NCBI GenBank assembly: GCA_964019135.1
Contig: OZ025265.1
Location: forward strand, 19,753,143 to 19,817,142
Direction of reading: 5' to 3'
Source: Arenicola marina
Taxonomy: Eukaryota > Annelida > Polychaeta > Arenicolidae
Length of the DNA stretch: 64,000 nucleotides
A model generated the notes under the pieces. That model was not told where the DNA came from and did not search any database. It saw nothing but the letters and a program-made list of their open reading frames with translations. Below are positions 45,810 through 57,338 of the stretch, piece after piece (within the stretch, counting starts at the first letter, position 1; every line of letters begins with the position of its first letter). Both the position numbers and the translations under genes were made by a program.

Positions 45810-46457
45810 TATGACATGAGTGTAGTAGCCCCCACGCTCACAGGCGCCGTAAATCAGCGGGGTGGGGGTACCCTCATAAGCCCCCCCCACCCCCCCAGGT
45901 GAGTGCATGCTTATTCAACTTTCAGTTTCAGCAGTGTTTGACTTACCCAAGAAGACACAGGTATATGGAATTATGTCCGAGAAAGCCATATCGCCGTTTA
46001 CCTCTGACGCCACTCTGCTACCCTACCAACCACACGATCACTGTACAAAAACATCAAGTAGATCAACTTCGCCACATGCCACACCTCACATCAGTGTGCA
46101 TGTCTCGCAGTCTCGAGCGTATCCAACACAAGCAAGTGCCCGGCCCACTTTCCAAAAACGCTCGGGCTGAGCCTAGTGCTAGGTGGTGCGTTTTACTTCC
46201 TGGCTGGTGAGACACCGCTTTGGCAGTTTGGCCCCATGTATCGTACTAGAGCCGCCTGCCCCCCGAGAAGGGGGGGGGGGGGCGGGGGGGAACTACATAT
46301 GTAGTTAGTATAGACATATGTGCTGCCAAAATTACCCTTTCTTCGCTTTTTCTCTCCATCCCCGAAGCAGAAAACTGATTTATAATTGACTATATATAGT
46401 TCAGTTGATATCGAAAGTGTTCAAATAAGTAACCTCCATGCACACACTTTGTCATGA

Positions 46458-46580
46458 ATGTCAGTGTCTATTTTAGATGCCTTTTTCAGCTACAAATTTC
46501 TGTCAGTGTCTATTTTACATGCCTTTTTAACCAAAAACTTCTGTCTGTTCATTTTAGATGCCTTTTTTAACCAACAAATT
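46458..46580. repeat. Imperfect tandem repeat, 3 copies of about 50 bp
   Basis: Three units share TCAGTGTCTATTTTAGATGC (third copy CTGTTCATTTTAGATGC) followed by CTTTTT and an A-rich stretch. They lie in intergenic DNA. Confidence 0.7.
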
Positions 46581-47482
46581 CTCTCTCAAAGACCACAAAA
46601 TCGGGCACTTTTCTCTCGCTCTCCAAATGCCCTCTATGGCATAGGCGGCGCAGCCCCACCACCGTAGTAATTATGTAGTGCCCCCCTCCCCCCCCCACAG
46701 GTCGCGTTTGCGTTCAACGCTGTGTGTGAAGATTATAGCTATATACGACTTCGCTTTCTGTCAAAATTTACTCAACCTATTATCGAGGTTAACTAAAATG
46801 AATATTTTTAAATAAAACTTTGATATTATATCGAAAGATGTGGGGGTGGTGCAAGGCGGAAGAGTACGTGTACGTAACCGAAATAGGACGAGGTCCACGA
46901 AATATATGGGGTCCTAGCTAGCTATACAAAATAAAGTGGGGGGGCGGCACCGTTAATTAACTTGATATCCAGCCGTATTCTCTGACCGATATCGAGACCA
47001 TGATGTTAAAAGGCACGGATAAGCTGTATATATATATAGCCTTGGCGTAGCTTTGCCCAGTTTCAGATAGTATGCAGAACTGCCATGGCACAAACTCGGC
47101 GCCGACTTAATTCACATCGACTATATATTTCAAGAGAACGGCTCAGATTTAAGGCCCAAACGAGAAGCTGGGGACGTATAATATAGCATATTGTGGTATT
47201 TCTCTAGTACACACGAGAGAAAATACTATCGTACTTTTCGTTGCTTTCCCAGGTAATCACTCGATCGGTTGCGTGGGGGGACACAGATCGAGATGCCAAC
47301 AACGGGATTACCAGTTCAGTGGTTTATTTACGTGTTCTCTAACCGGTTACATGATCATACATATAGACCAGTCATCTACAGCAGAATTCTAAAGACAACT
47401 GTTTAAACCAGGAGTATAGGGCCTGGGTATTCCCAGACCCCGTGACTCGACTTCACCTAATCAAAGTGATGTCTGCACTTAC

Positions 47483-47680
47483 TTTCTGGCAGTTGCTCCA
47501 GATTGAGATCCACGGATCACCCATCCTTTGAGTCCGGGGTCTCCGGCTGCCTTCCTGGATCTGACGGCCCCCGGCCAGCCAGATCCCGAACCCTTTGTCG
47601 CCCCGGGCGATGCCCGGGGCGACGCCAAGCGGTTCCTCCCGATAAGGGGCGTCAGCTGTTCCAGGAACTACTGACACCCC
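47483..47680 (-). other. GC-rich segment ending in a strong donor, possible exon
   Basis: On the minus strand an open frame of about 70 codons contains GDKGFGIWLAGGRQ and ends TGCCAGAAA|gtaagtgc, a very good donor. GFGIWLAGG loosely recalls the start of a PDZ domain, but that is not enough for a call. It could be an upstream exon of the aminotransferase. However, the open frame ends in phase 0, whereas 39444 needs one leftover base, and the phase-1 frame is stopped by TGA about 30 bp upstream of the donor. Its GC content is far above its surroundings. Confidence 0.3.
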
Positions 47681-47984
47681 TATGGGGAACCGAAGGCGTT
47701 ATGATCTGGCCGTTATGGTAGTCTAAATCCCCCAAATACTACAGGCTCACACTGATCATGCATGCTCTTTGTTGTGAACCAGTCAAAATGGCATTCACGC
47801 GCACGTTTCGACAACCGTTTTTAAACTGTGCGATTTGCGCTAGGCTATCCAGCTGGTCCCGCTCCGTGTTGGGTATAGTTCCAACAAAGGTATATGATGT
47901 TAGTAATTAAGCAGATATCGATACATATAAGCTACTAACGTATTTATGGCCCCAGGCCCGAGATTTTTAAAATCGCCAACGCGA

Positions 47985-48135
47985 CAGTGAGGCTGCCGAC
48001 ATGCGACACAATAAGACTTATCGATATCGACACAAGACATAGACCACTTTTTAAAGTCGACACGAGACATGGACCTTTTCAAAAAATGAACACTCGACAT
48101 GGACCTCTTCTTAAAATCGACATGCGACATGGCTA
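47985..48135. repeat. Loose tandem repeat, about 32-bp units
   Basis: Units such as TCGACACGAGACATGGACC, ACACTCGACATGGACCTC and TCGACATGCGACATGG follow each other at about 32-bp intervals with T/A-rich spacers. Confidence 0.65.
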
Positions 48136-48137
48136 CC

Positions 48138-48166
48138 CCCGTCAGAACATAACCTGTTCTGACGGG
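48138..48166. repeat. Perfect 12-bp stem hairpin
   Basis: CCCGTCAGAACA at 48138-48149 is exactly complementary in reverse to TGTTCTGACGGG at 48155-48166, with a 5-base loop (TAACC). It follows the tandem repeat at 47985-48135. Function unknown. Confidence 0.8.
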
Positions 48167-49087
48167 ATTCGAACCGACGAAAACTCAGTATGTCGTTAAT
48201 AATCCGTCTTAAGAGGTATCCAATTAAGGTACGTTGACGGACTTACGTGTCGATCAAATTAAGAGGCAATTAAGCAGTGTTTTCCGAGAAACATATATCA
48301 AACGAGTGTGTTAGTTTGATACCGATAAACCCTGCTTATAGCGTTAAACAGAGTGTTCCCATCAATAAGACATTTTCGATTCATAAACTGAGTTTATCGT
48401 TGAAAAACACAGTTTATATAGGGTTAATAAATTTACTGCATAAACGGCTCGCCGTAGCCTCATATCTGCAACAGTGCAACATACCGTGTAAGCGGATCGA
48501 CTTTTATAAAAATGATTATTGTAGGGTCGACCTAGTAGTCTTCAAATTAATAATTCAAATAGAATTAAGTTTTTTTCTAAAATTCTTATTGATAACATAA
48601 CTAAATTAATTCAGATACCATGCAACTTTATACAACCCTAGCAAGAAAGGATGTCAAATCGACCGTTGTGAAAGCATATGTGGGGCAAGATTGCATTTTT
48701 TTTAATAAATTAAATTTAATTGGTCCATTTCTAAAAGCCATTTTAAAGCTCATTGATTTCTGCCTGCATCGGTAATTTTTTCGTCTCAGTATTAAAATCA
48801 TGGCGAGTTATATTATCATTAGCGTCTAGTCACACACATGCTGATGTTCAGCATGTCTAAACATAACTTTTATTTGTACATGGTACACATTCATATTTTC
48901 TGGTAAACTTCATCCTTACTCAGAACTATCGCAATTAGGTATAGCATCGTTATAAATGCCTTTTCATACCCTAACTTTCTGAAGGATTTTCGAAGATAAA
49001 AGTAAAAGTGAGCGTGTGTACTATCCGCTCGGTGCTGGTCCGGTGCGACATAAATAGACCCAAAACTACTTGTTTGTATAGTTACCG

Positions 49088-49160
49088 ATATCACCTTTAC
49101 TATCGATATCACGATACCGAAATCACGATACCGATATCACGATACCGCGATATCACGATC
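49088..49160. repeat. Short tandem repeat with CACGATACCGATAT units
   Basis: Four to five copies of ATATCACGATACCG-like units, with one GATATC/GAAATC variant each. Intergenic. Confidence 0.8.
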
Positions 49161-50343
49161 TTATAACTCACAACATTGCATGCTGCTGGACAGAATATAT
49201 ACGTTTTTTAATTATGTAAGGTATAGGTATGTAACGGTCTGAAAATAAGATTATTTGCCCTTTTTCGATACTACGTGCTCTATTGCACAGACGCGTCAAT
49301 ATAGAAATTAAGTTTATCAAGTGACCAAGCTAGAAATGAAGGCTTTTTGAGGGCTATATAGGCCTGTGTGACGGCGGGGGCCGGCTTGGTCTACCAATTC
49401 GGTCAAAATGGTGATCCATCTAGCCGAGGCCATTAGGTATGGTTTGACTCACTGCTGCATGTATTAGTCAAATTAATTAATAGCGAGCTCTAGCGAGCTA
49501 TTATGGTAACGTATACGAAGGGAAAAAAAAATAAATAAAAAAATAAATAAAAAATAAATTAATTAATTAATTAAAAAAATAAAAAATAAAAAATTGGCTT
49601 GCCATACATTGCCATACTATACGATTCAAAAAACGTCGGCCGCGCGTCATGGCCGAGAATGAAGGCGATAATAGGAGCCATTTCAGAAAGTTCCAGACTA
49701 TATAACAGAATATACGCCTAAAATTATTATTTTATTGCTTTATTTGTCTGAATAATGAAGGATTATGATTATGAAAACTATAAAACATTGATTACATTTT
49801 TATTCACCATTTCTCCCGGCTACTAGCGGAACGCCCTCTGTTGGGACATTGATGCTAACATCCGGAAAATGCAAACCCTGGCGAACGCGTTCGAAACTCG
49901 ACTCAAACTTTTGTTTGTTTTTGCTGTTTGGCATAGATCTAAGTGATAAGAAATTTAGACAAGGTGTGTATTATTTTTGAAAGTCATCTGTTCATTTCAA
50001 CTGATTGCTATGACAGTTTTCATGAATATTTCAGCCCCTGGTTGTCAATTTTTTAATTCAGACAAGTGACCAAGTCGAGTGTCGTCTTCGCGTCGGTCTG
50101 TCAACAGGTCAAACTGTCGTGTCACTGTCAACCCTGGTCAAATTAGACAAGTAACTGACTTAGTCGTTGATTTGTTGACGTCTACTTGTCAGTACGTTTT
50201 GTTGAGATTGAAGGTTGGTATTTTGATATAAAACCATCTAACTTGACAGCTCTGGCTAATTTTGATCTTGAACTAAAGTTTTAGTCCAAGCTAAAACAAG
50301 TCAGATAAAGTCTGCATGTTTACCTGTCAGCCTGTTTTAGGCA

Positions 50344-50562
50344 TAAAGTCAGTCATAAATGCCGTAGACACACGTTTCGGCCCATATTTTCCGCGAATTT
50401 ACCTCGATCACTCTCAAAATCCCTGACGTGAGAAAGCAACACTAGACCATTTTAATGATACTAAACTTACGTTTGTACTGCAATGTTATCTTTTTTTAAG
50501 ACACAAACAATATTTCTCCATGGGCGAAACGTGTGTCTACGGCATTTATGACTTTGACTTTA
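50344..50562. mobile_element. 219-bp MITE in copy 1 only
   Basis: Ends are inverted: GTCATAAATGCCGTAGACAC with ACGTTTCGGCCCAT on the left mirrors ATGGGCGAAACGTGTG with TCTACGGCATTTATGAC on the right; outermost bases are TAAAGTCA and TGACTTTA. At the matching place in copy 2 (around 57115) the sequence is absent. Confidence 0.78.
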
Positions 50563-50572
50563 GTGCATAGAT

Positions 50573-50677
50573 TAGCCTGAATGTTCAGACGGTACAGTCT
50601 TGACACTTGTTCTTGTGACTGTAAGTGTAACAGTAAGCATCAGACTGTCAAACTGTAACGTCTGAACATTCAGGCTA
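50573..50677. mobile_element. 105-bp foldback MITE, in both copies
   Basis: TAGCCTGAATGTTCAGACG at the left mirrors CGTCTGAACATTCAGGCTA at the right. Flanks TGCATAGAT and GCCATAGAT may be a decayed 9-bp target duplication. The counterpart in copy 2 is 57123-57221, so insertion preceded the duplication. Confidence 0.75.
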
Positions 50678-51904
50678 GCCATAGATATCATATGGATATG
50701 GTCAGGGAGACAGGAATGAAATCAATCTGGACTGGTTGAAAGAACAAGCATAGCTGGGGTCAACACCAGTGTCAGTGACCCTGACAGAAGTAGGCCTATT
50801 GCTATTTGGAATGCAGGTTTTGCTTTGATGAGTTGGAATCATGTTTAGACAGAGTTATTTTGGGCCAATTGGGGCCTTTGGCTTTAAACTGCAGTTTTTG
50901 CCTTTTTAAATATAACAATTTAATTCTGGTCTCTATTATGATTCCAAACCTATATTTTAGATGCCTCCACCCATGACATATATATAGCTCTAATTTGAAA
51001 ATTTTAGACAAATTAAATAGGATTTTAAACAAAAACTGTAAATATTTTATTACCGGTATATATTGTTCATAGATCTATAAAATTTCCTAACATTTGACAC
51101 CTTTTGCCTAATTCTGACACATATCTCTAGGACATCAAAATTTCAGCTACAGTGTTTGCCTTTTTAAATATAACAATTTAATTCTGGTTTCTAGATTCAA
51201 AACCTATATTTCAAATGCCTCCACCCCTGAAATATATAATTTGAAGAGTTTAATTGAGAAAAATTAAACAGGAGTTTCAACCAAAACTGTAAATATTTTA
51301 GGAATGATTTATTATATATTGTTCGCATGACTTACTATTTCCTATTTTTGACACATTTTGCCTACTTTTGACACCCCAGGATAATTCAGATTTATTCACA
51401 ACCATATCACTCATCTATGATTTGAAAAAATAGCTGTTTTTCAGTGCTATTTCTGTTAATTTTCAAATGATTTGAATCTATATAACTTATTTAAATTAAT
51501 GCCATTATTATGATTTTTAATCAAATGCAGAATGTATATATTTTATTCCTCTTGAAGCAACATTTTAAGTTTAAAATTGTCCCAATACAATAATTTTCAA
51601 TGTCAAATGTCAAAAACTGGTTTCCCTGCCAGACAAATATAGATCTAGATTACCATCACAAAACAATACAGGGCATACAAATATTTTCATATCCAGTCTA
51701 TTTGGGCATGAAAATTAAACATATCACTGGCTACTTTATGACAAAAATAGCTAGGATATCAACAGTTTAACAAATACTGAATGAAATCCCTTTTCCCGAA
51801 ACTAAACAGCCCCTCTTAAAATGTCAAGCTTTGAGTATATTCACACAAAAATGGTTGTACTTTGTATTGTCAACATCCCCTTGCTGACAAATAATTAAAG
51901 TATT

Positions 51905-52105
51905 AATCAAAAAGGCAACAATTATTCAATAAAAAGTTTTAATTCGATAATTGTTGCCTTTTTTAGTAAACTTTTAATTCAATAATTGTTGCCTTTTTTA
52001 TTAAAGTTTAATAAAAAAGAGGGAAAAATTATTGGATTTAAAGTTTAATAGAAAAAAGCAACAATTATTGAATTAAAAGTTTAATAAAAAAAGGCAACAA
52101 TTACT
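51905..52105. repeat. AT-rich tandem units, two of them inverted, copy 1
   Basis: Units of about 35 bp contain AAAAGGCAACAATTATTGAA with TTAAAAGTTTAATAA. In this copy a central stretch (about 51937-52010) is in the opposite orientation (AATAATTGTTGCCTTTTTT), giving potential long hairpins. In copy 2 (58672-58830) all units point the same way. Confidence 0.8.
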
Positions 52106-54207
52106 GAAACAACGGTTTTAGTAGCTCATATTGATAAGCAAACACAAATGTGTACCATTTTGAGGATCAGAAAACTGTCTGGACTACTCCTACTCAAGCA
52201 GTATTACTTTCAAATAGAGATACCAAGTATACATAATAAACAGGGTTTAGCATGTAAAAGTGTCTACCGGTAAATAGGCAACTAACATATGGTCAGTTTA
52301 CTTCATTTTACTTATACACTGGTGCGACTTATCTATGGCTCAAGTCTATTAATTTCTCAAAATCGGTGGGTGTGACTTATACACTGGAAATTTGGTAACA
52401 TATATGCCCAGTTTACTTATCTTTTTTGATCTTTACTTCCTAAAAACATTTTTTGTGAGAGATACCAGTATTACATTGGTAGCAAATTGTATAGATCTAG
52501 GATGATAGAAGAAGATAGATGATGATAAAACATACATTGTACTTCTGACATGTGGTGAGTGTTCAAGAAACTTACTCGTGGTGTATTTAGCAACGGTTCA
52601 GTATATGTTCTCATGGACAGGTCACAACCGCATAAAGCATGCTATAAAACATGTTATAGATTGCTAGAATGGTAGAAGAAGAAGGATGATGATAAAACAT
52701 ACTTCTGCCATGGTGTGAGTGTTCAAGAAGCTTACTCATGGTGTATTTAGCAATTGTTCAGTATCTGTTCTCATGGATAGGTCACAACAGGCAATGAAAA
52801 TATGTTTTTCATGAAGGAGTTACCTCAGAAAATAGTTTTAATAGAAATGATATAGATCTACTAAAGTCCTTCTAATATAAATAGAAATATTTATGGACAT
52901 GTTGTCATCAATTTTTTTTTGCCATATTGGGGCACTTTCTGTGAAAGGGTGTAGCTTTGTTATGAACATATACCTGGTACATAGATAGATATAGATTGCT
53001 ATAAATCTATGACCAGCTTTAAACTTGATTTAAAAATATCTCATCAACCTAAATATAATTTTAGCAAAAGGAAAAAAGGGTCAGAAAATTAAAAATGAAT
53101 AAGATATTAATTATCATAAAATAGATCTAATATGATTAATTATAGACTCAAGCAACTACTTATTTTTGTATTTCTCTGCATATATGACTTTAAGCCCAAA
53201 TATTACCGTTAAACAACTAAGCCATCCATCTTATTTTTAATTAAAAGAAATAGATAAAAACATCATCACCCATCACCTACTCAACCCCAAGCCAACTCGA
53301 CCCCAAGCTAACTCAACCTCAAACCAACTATACCCGTATTGGTTTTGGGTCTAGTTGTCTAGAAACCTATAAGATTAGGACAGCTGGCTGCTGCGGTTGA
53401 TACAGCAGCTTTAAGAGCTAGGCCTTCATTATTTTTTAATTTTGGTGAGCTCGCAACTTAGGCAATGCCTATTCATAGCGAGCGTAGTGAGCTCTTTAGA
53501 TAACACACACGTAAAAAACTGACAAAATCTGTATCTCAATCCCATGCTGTAAAGCGCGAAAAAAAATCAACCGGTAGTCGACCCCCAGTGGTGTGACATG
53601 CGCATGCGTTTAAATGCATTCCGGGAAATTTCATGTTTATTTTTTTGTCAAAAACTTATATGCAGCCCAAACCCGCACATTCACTAAAGAATATACATAA
53701 TTGGTAGATAATTCACATACAAAAACATAATTCCAACTGATGAAACGCTGATCATAGCGACAACATGCATGTTTCCTCCTCTCTCCTGACAGAGGGCGCT
53801 CAACGCGCGCGCGGGCTGCATTCGCTTGGTGGCAGCACAAGTCGAACGCGCAGACGACAGTTTCAGATTTGTCAGCAGTTTACCAGGCTTCGTTGATGTT
53901 ACAACATTTTCACGTCTAGTCTAGCTTTTGTCAATTTATATCAAGGTTGGTGATACATTAAAGTGCTAAGGTAACTTATTTGTGTAATATTTAGATCTAG
54001 CCTAGGAGTTAGATCTATTTGACAGTTCATCAGGCGCCAGTGTAGAATCCATAGTCGGGCATAGAACAGTTTTGACACTGACCAGGGGACCATTTGACTC
54101 TTTTAGCTAATGTTTACTGAGCCTTTCAGTAACATAGACTTCTAATTGACTAATATAGATCTAGCTGGAAGTTAAGTTAATGTAAGTTCCCTAGATCTAG
54201 TTTAAGT

Positions 54208-55300
54208 TGGATCTAAGCTTTAAACAATTTGAGGCAAAAATTGCTTCGTTAACGCATTACATGTTCTAGATCTAAGCTTAGGCCTAGATCCAGATCTAAA
54301 TTTAGATCCGCTACTGGCGTTAGGCCTACAATCTAGTTCAGCTTTTGAAAATATAGATCAAGGTTGGTGATCCAAAAGGTGCTAGATCTAACGTCACATT
54401 TAGGCTATAATCATATGACTTTCACCACTTATTTATTTACTTATTTGAACCATTTGATTGGGACAACCGTCTTTTAGCCTTTCATTAAAATAGACTTCTA
54501 ATGCAGATCTAACTGGAAATTAATGTAAGACTTACTAAGCTTAAAGTTACACGTGGAGCTGGCCGTTGCAACGGCTGTACCAAAATAAACATAAACAGGA
54601 AATGTTACCTTTGACCACAAGCAGTGTCAACGGCCACCGCCAAAGAAAAAGTGGCGCTCCGGACGCTTCTATTGTCTCATATAATTTAGCGCTTGGGCCC
54701 CCTGTCGGTGGCACCGGTAAACGACATGCTTACACACGTTTATGACGTTTCAAATCAGCACAAGTTTTCATTTTTGTGGCGGACAATTCATGAATTTGAA
54801 ATGTTTTGCTCATTGCCATTGGCAGATAATTGGTGAGCGATATGGAAGGTGTTTATTGTCTGTTATGAACCTTAAGGCCTTAGGTTTGTGTTCTTATACG
54901 CAAATTTGGCATTCAAAAACAGCGAAACAACTCCACATGCAACTTTAAGTTGGATCAAAGCTTGAAACAAAATTGAGGCAAAAATTGCTGTTGTTCGGCA
55001 GATTTTTAACAAAAAATGTAATTAAGCTTAGTCTACATCTAGAGATAAGTTGGATCTATTAAGATCTTCGAACATCTATCCATTGGCATTCTTTAATACA
55101 AGCTTACTTTAAAAAGTAACCTTACTCTAATTATCGAATCAAAGCAACATCTGTGTTCATTCAAACGGGTTGTTTGAAAGTTCATTAGGCGTCCGTGTAG
55201 GATCCGTCAAATAACTAATTTCTAATATAGATTAGCTAGAAGGTAATATACAAAGCTGGATCCAAGCTTTAAACAATTTGGCGCAAAAATTTTTTTTTTT
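54208..55300. repeat. Diverged internal repeats of about 300-750 bp spacing
   Basis: Three copies of a segment with TTGGATCTAAGCTTTAAACA followed by ATTTGAGGCAAAAATTGC lie at about 54208, 54950 and 55258. Paired pieces TCAAGGTTGGTGAT (53941 and 54359) and CATTAGGCGTCCGTGTAGGA / CATCAGGCGCCAGTGTAGAA (54028 and 55182) show the same duplication history. Confidence 0.6.
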
Positions 55301-55586
55301 TGGTTTATAACAAACCCTTCAGTTAAGATTAGCCTACATCTGGAGATAATTAAGTTATAAAGATCTTCGAACATCTATCCATTAGCATTCTTCATTATAT
55401 TTAAAAAGTAGTAAGTTCTTGCAGTAGTCCAATTATCAAATCAAAACAAGTTGTGCTCCCCTTCTTTAGCACATCTACTTCAAAAGTAAAAGCTTCTAGA
55501 TCTATCACAGCTGCTTGTCATTTGGGATCTTGTAGACTATCGTAGTCGTAGTCTATCGTAGACTACTTCTTGCTGGGTTTGCTGCG

Positions 55587-56022
55587 TTGAATAATGGCGG
55601 ACCACCCTTACATAAAAAAATATTCACAGTACTTTGCTTCACACTGGGTAACCGTAACACAATCCAGTCAACCAGTCGTCCAGTTTCAAATTCTAGAGAT
55701 CTTGAGCATAATTTTTACTCAAGCTCATTACATGAGCTGAGTCGTGAAGTTACAAATCCAAATCAGGGAGCAGGAAGGCAGGAACATAACTATTGCCGGC
55801 CACATCTATCTGACCATGGCACTCCACCTACACCATGCAATGATCCCTCCCCACAAAATACGGCACTTTTAAACTTTGAGAACAAACATTTTCGGTCAGT
55901 CAATGTACCAGGGGATGGAAATTGATTTTTTCATTGCCTTAGCCTATTTTTAGATGGCAATTTCTCTCGAACGAAACTTTACAGATCACAAATAAAGCAA
56001 CCTAGGGTAATAGGAACCTAAA
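55587..56022 (+). pseudogene. OTU-cysteine-protease-like fragment with TGA at the catalytic cysteine
   Basis: The frame reads ENKHFRSVNVPGDGN, then TGA, then FFHCLSLFLDGNFSRTKLY, and stops about 17 residues later. OTU deubiquitinases and OTU domains of some transposons share VPGDGNCFFRCLS at the active site, so the TGA sits exactly at the catalytic cysteine. Upstream residues are S/N/P-rich without motifs. An ATG at 55593 opens an overlapping frame (MADHPYIKKYSQYFASHW). The catalytic histidine region is not visible. A degenerate gene or transposon-borne OTU domain is most likely; selenocysteine is formally possible but needs a SECIS element. It sits just before the second 4-kb repeat. Confidence 0.6.
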
Positions 56023-57122
56023 TCATGACAGATTCGGTCAGGGGCAGGTCACTTGACTACAAATCAAATGTACTACTAAACTACTAGATTTACTTTTTCA
56101 GTACCGAAACTTTGATATTAAATATACAAAATAGCATAATATGTAAAACCCCACCTTTAAAAAGAACAAGTCATAACTAAGGTTATGAGAAACAGTTTAG
56201 CCCAGTTATCATCAGTGGGGGTCCAAAAAATTGCTTCACAACAAAGTCAAAGTCTACGCTCGCCTTCTAGGTTTTACCTACAACATATTATTAGCGAGCT
56301 CTAGCGAGCTATTATGGTAACGTATACGAAGAGAAAAAATAAATAAATAAATAAATACAAAAATAAATAAATAAATAAAAAATAAATAAATAAATAATTA
56401 TTTTTTTTTGGCTTGCCATACATTGCCATACTATGCGATTCAAAAAACGTCGGCCGCGCGTCATGGCCGAGAATGAAGGCGATAATAGGAGCCATTTCAG
56501 AAAGTTCCAGACTATATAACAGAATATACGCCTAAAATTATAATTTTATTGCTTTATTTGTCTGAATATTGAAGGATTATGATTATGAAAACTATAAAAC
56601 ATTGATTACATTTTTATTCACCATTTCTCCCGGCTACTAGCGGAACGCCCTCTGTTGGGACATTGATGCTAACATCCGGCAAATGCGAACCCTGGCGAAC
56701 GCGTTCGAAAATCGACTCAAAGTTTTGTTTGTTTTTGCTGTTTGGCATAGATCTAAGTGATAAGAAATTTAGACGAGGTGTGTATTATTTTTGATAGTCA
56801 TCTGTTTATTTCAACTGATTGCTATGACAGTTTTCATGAATATTTCAGCCCCTGGTTGTCAATTTTTTAAGTCAGATAAGTGACCAAGTCGAGTGTCGTC
56901 TTCGCGTCGGTCTGTCAAACTGTCGTGTCACTGTCAACCCTGGTCAAATTAGACAAATAACTGACTCAGTCGTTGATTTGTTGACGTCTACTTGTCAGTA
57001 CGTTTTGTTGAGATTGAAGGTTGGTATTTTGATATAAAACCATCTAACTTGACAGCTTTGGCTAATTTTGATCTTGAACTAAAGTTTTAGTCCAAGCTAA
57101 AACAAGTCAGATAGTCATCGAT

Positions 57123-57221
57123 TAGCCTGAATGTTCAGACGGTACAGTCTTGACACTTGTTCTTGTGACTGTAACAATAAGCATCAGACTGTCAAACTGT
57201 AACGTCTGAACATTCAGGCTA
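57123..57221. mobile_element. 99-bp foldback MITE, copy 2 counterpart
   Basis: Same terminal inverted repeats as 50573-50677 (TAGCCTGAATGTTCAGACG) and the same position within the repeat. It differs by a small internal deletion (GTGTAA missing after ACTGTAA). Confidence 0.75.
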
Positions 57222-57338
57222 GCCATAGATATCATATGGATATGGTCAGGGAGACAGGAATGTCTGATGAAATCAATCTGGACTGGTTGAAAGAACAAGC
57301 ATAGCTGTGGTTTACACCAGTGTCAGTGACCCTGACAG

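Larger units (their letters stand above)
45812..49478. other. Intergenic DNA with small tandem repeats; one candidate exon
   Basis: No gene is firmly supported. Seen: overlapping plus-strand frames at 45899-46210 without motifs; a poly(G) run at about 46270-46285; an imperfect repeat at 46458-46580; a GC-rich segment at 47483-47700; a loose tandem repeat at 47985-48135; a hairpin at 48138-48166; and a short CACGATACCGATAT array at 49088-49160. Confidence 0.45.
49481..53477. mobile_element. 4.0-kb AT-rich repeat element, copy 1
   Basis: It begins TAGCGAGCTCTAGCGAGCTA and ends GGCAATGCCTATTCATA. A second copy in the same orientation lies at 56292-60286, with near-identity along most of the length. 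There is no long open frame. Near the left end is an (AATAAA)n-like run, then conserved blocks such as GGCCGCGCGTCATGGCCGAG and CGGAACGCCCTCTGTTGGGA. The left end and the inverted right end (with the following GCGAGCGTAGTGAGCTC) share GAGCTC and GCTAT motifs. A decayed or non-autonomous DNA transposon is therefore possible; a plain segmental duplication is the alternative. Confidence 0.8.
53476..56291. other. 2.8-kb middle module with the same left terminus
   Basis: It starts TAGCGAGCGTAGTGAGCTC, then TTTAGATAACACACACG. This parallels the start of the 4-kb repeats (TAGCGAGCTCTAGCGAGCTA, then TTATGGTAACGTATACG). The rest is different. It includes a block with CAGAGGGCGCTCAACG, three loose internal repeats (GGATCTAAGCTTTAAACAAT at about 54208, with variants at 54952 and 55258) and many AGATCT motifs. 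The OTU-like fragment is at its right end. Confidence 0.6.

Noticed and set aside
45899-46210. Overlapping plus-strand frames, one of them with tttcag and AG|gtatat splice-like borders
   Set aside because: Neither product shows a recognisable motif and no neighbouring exon could be matched.
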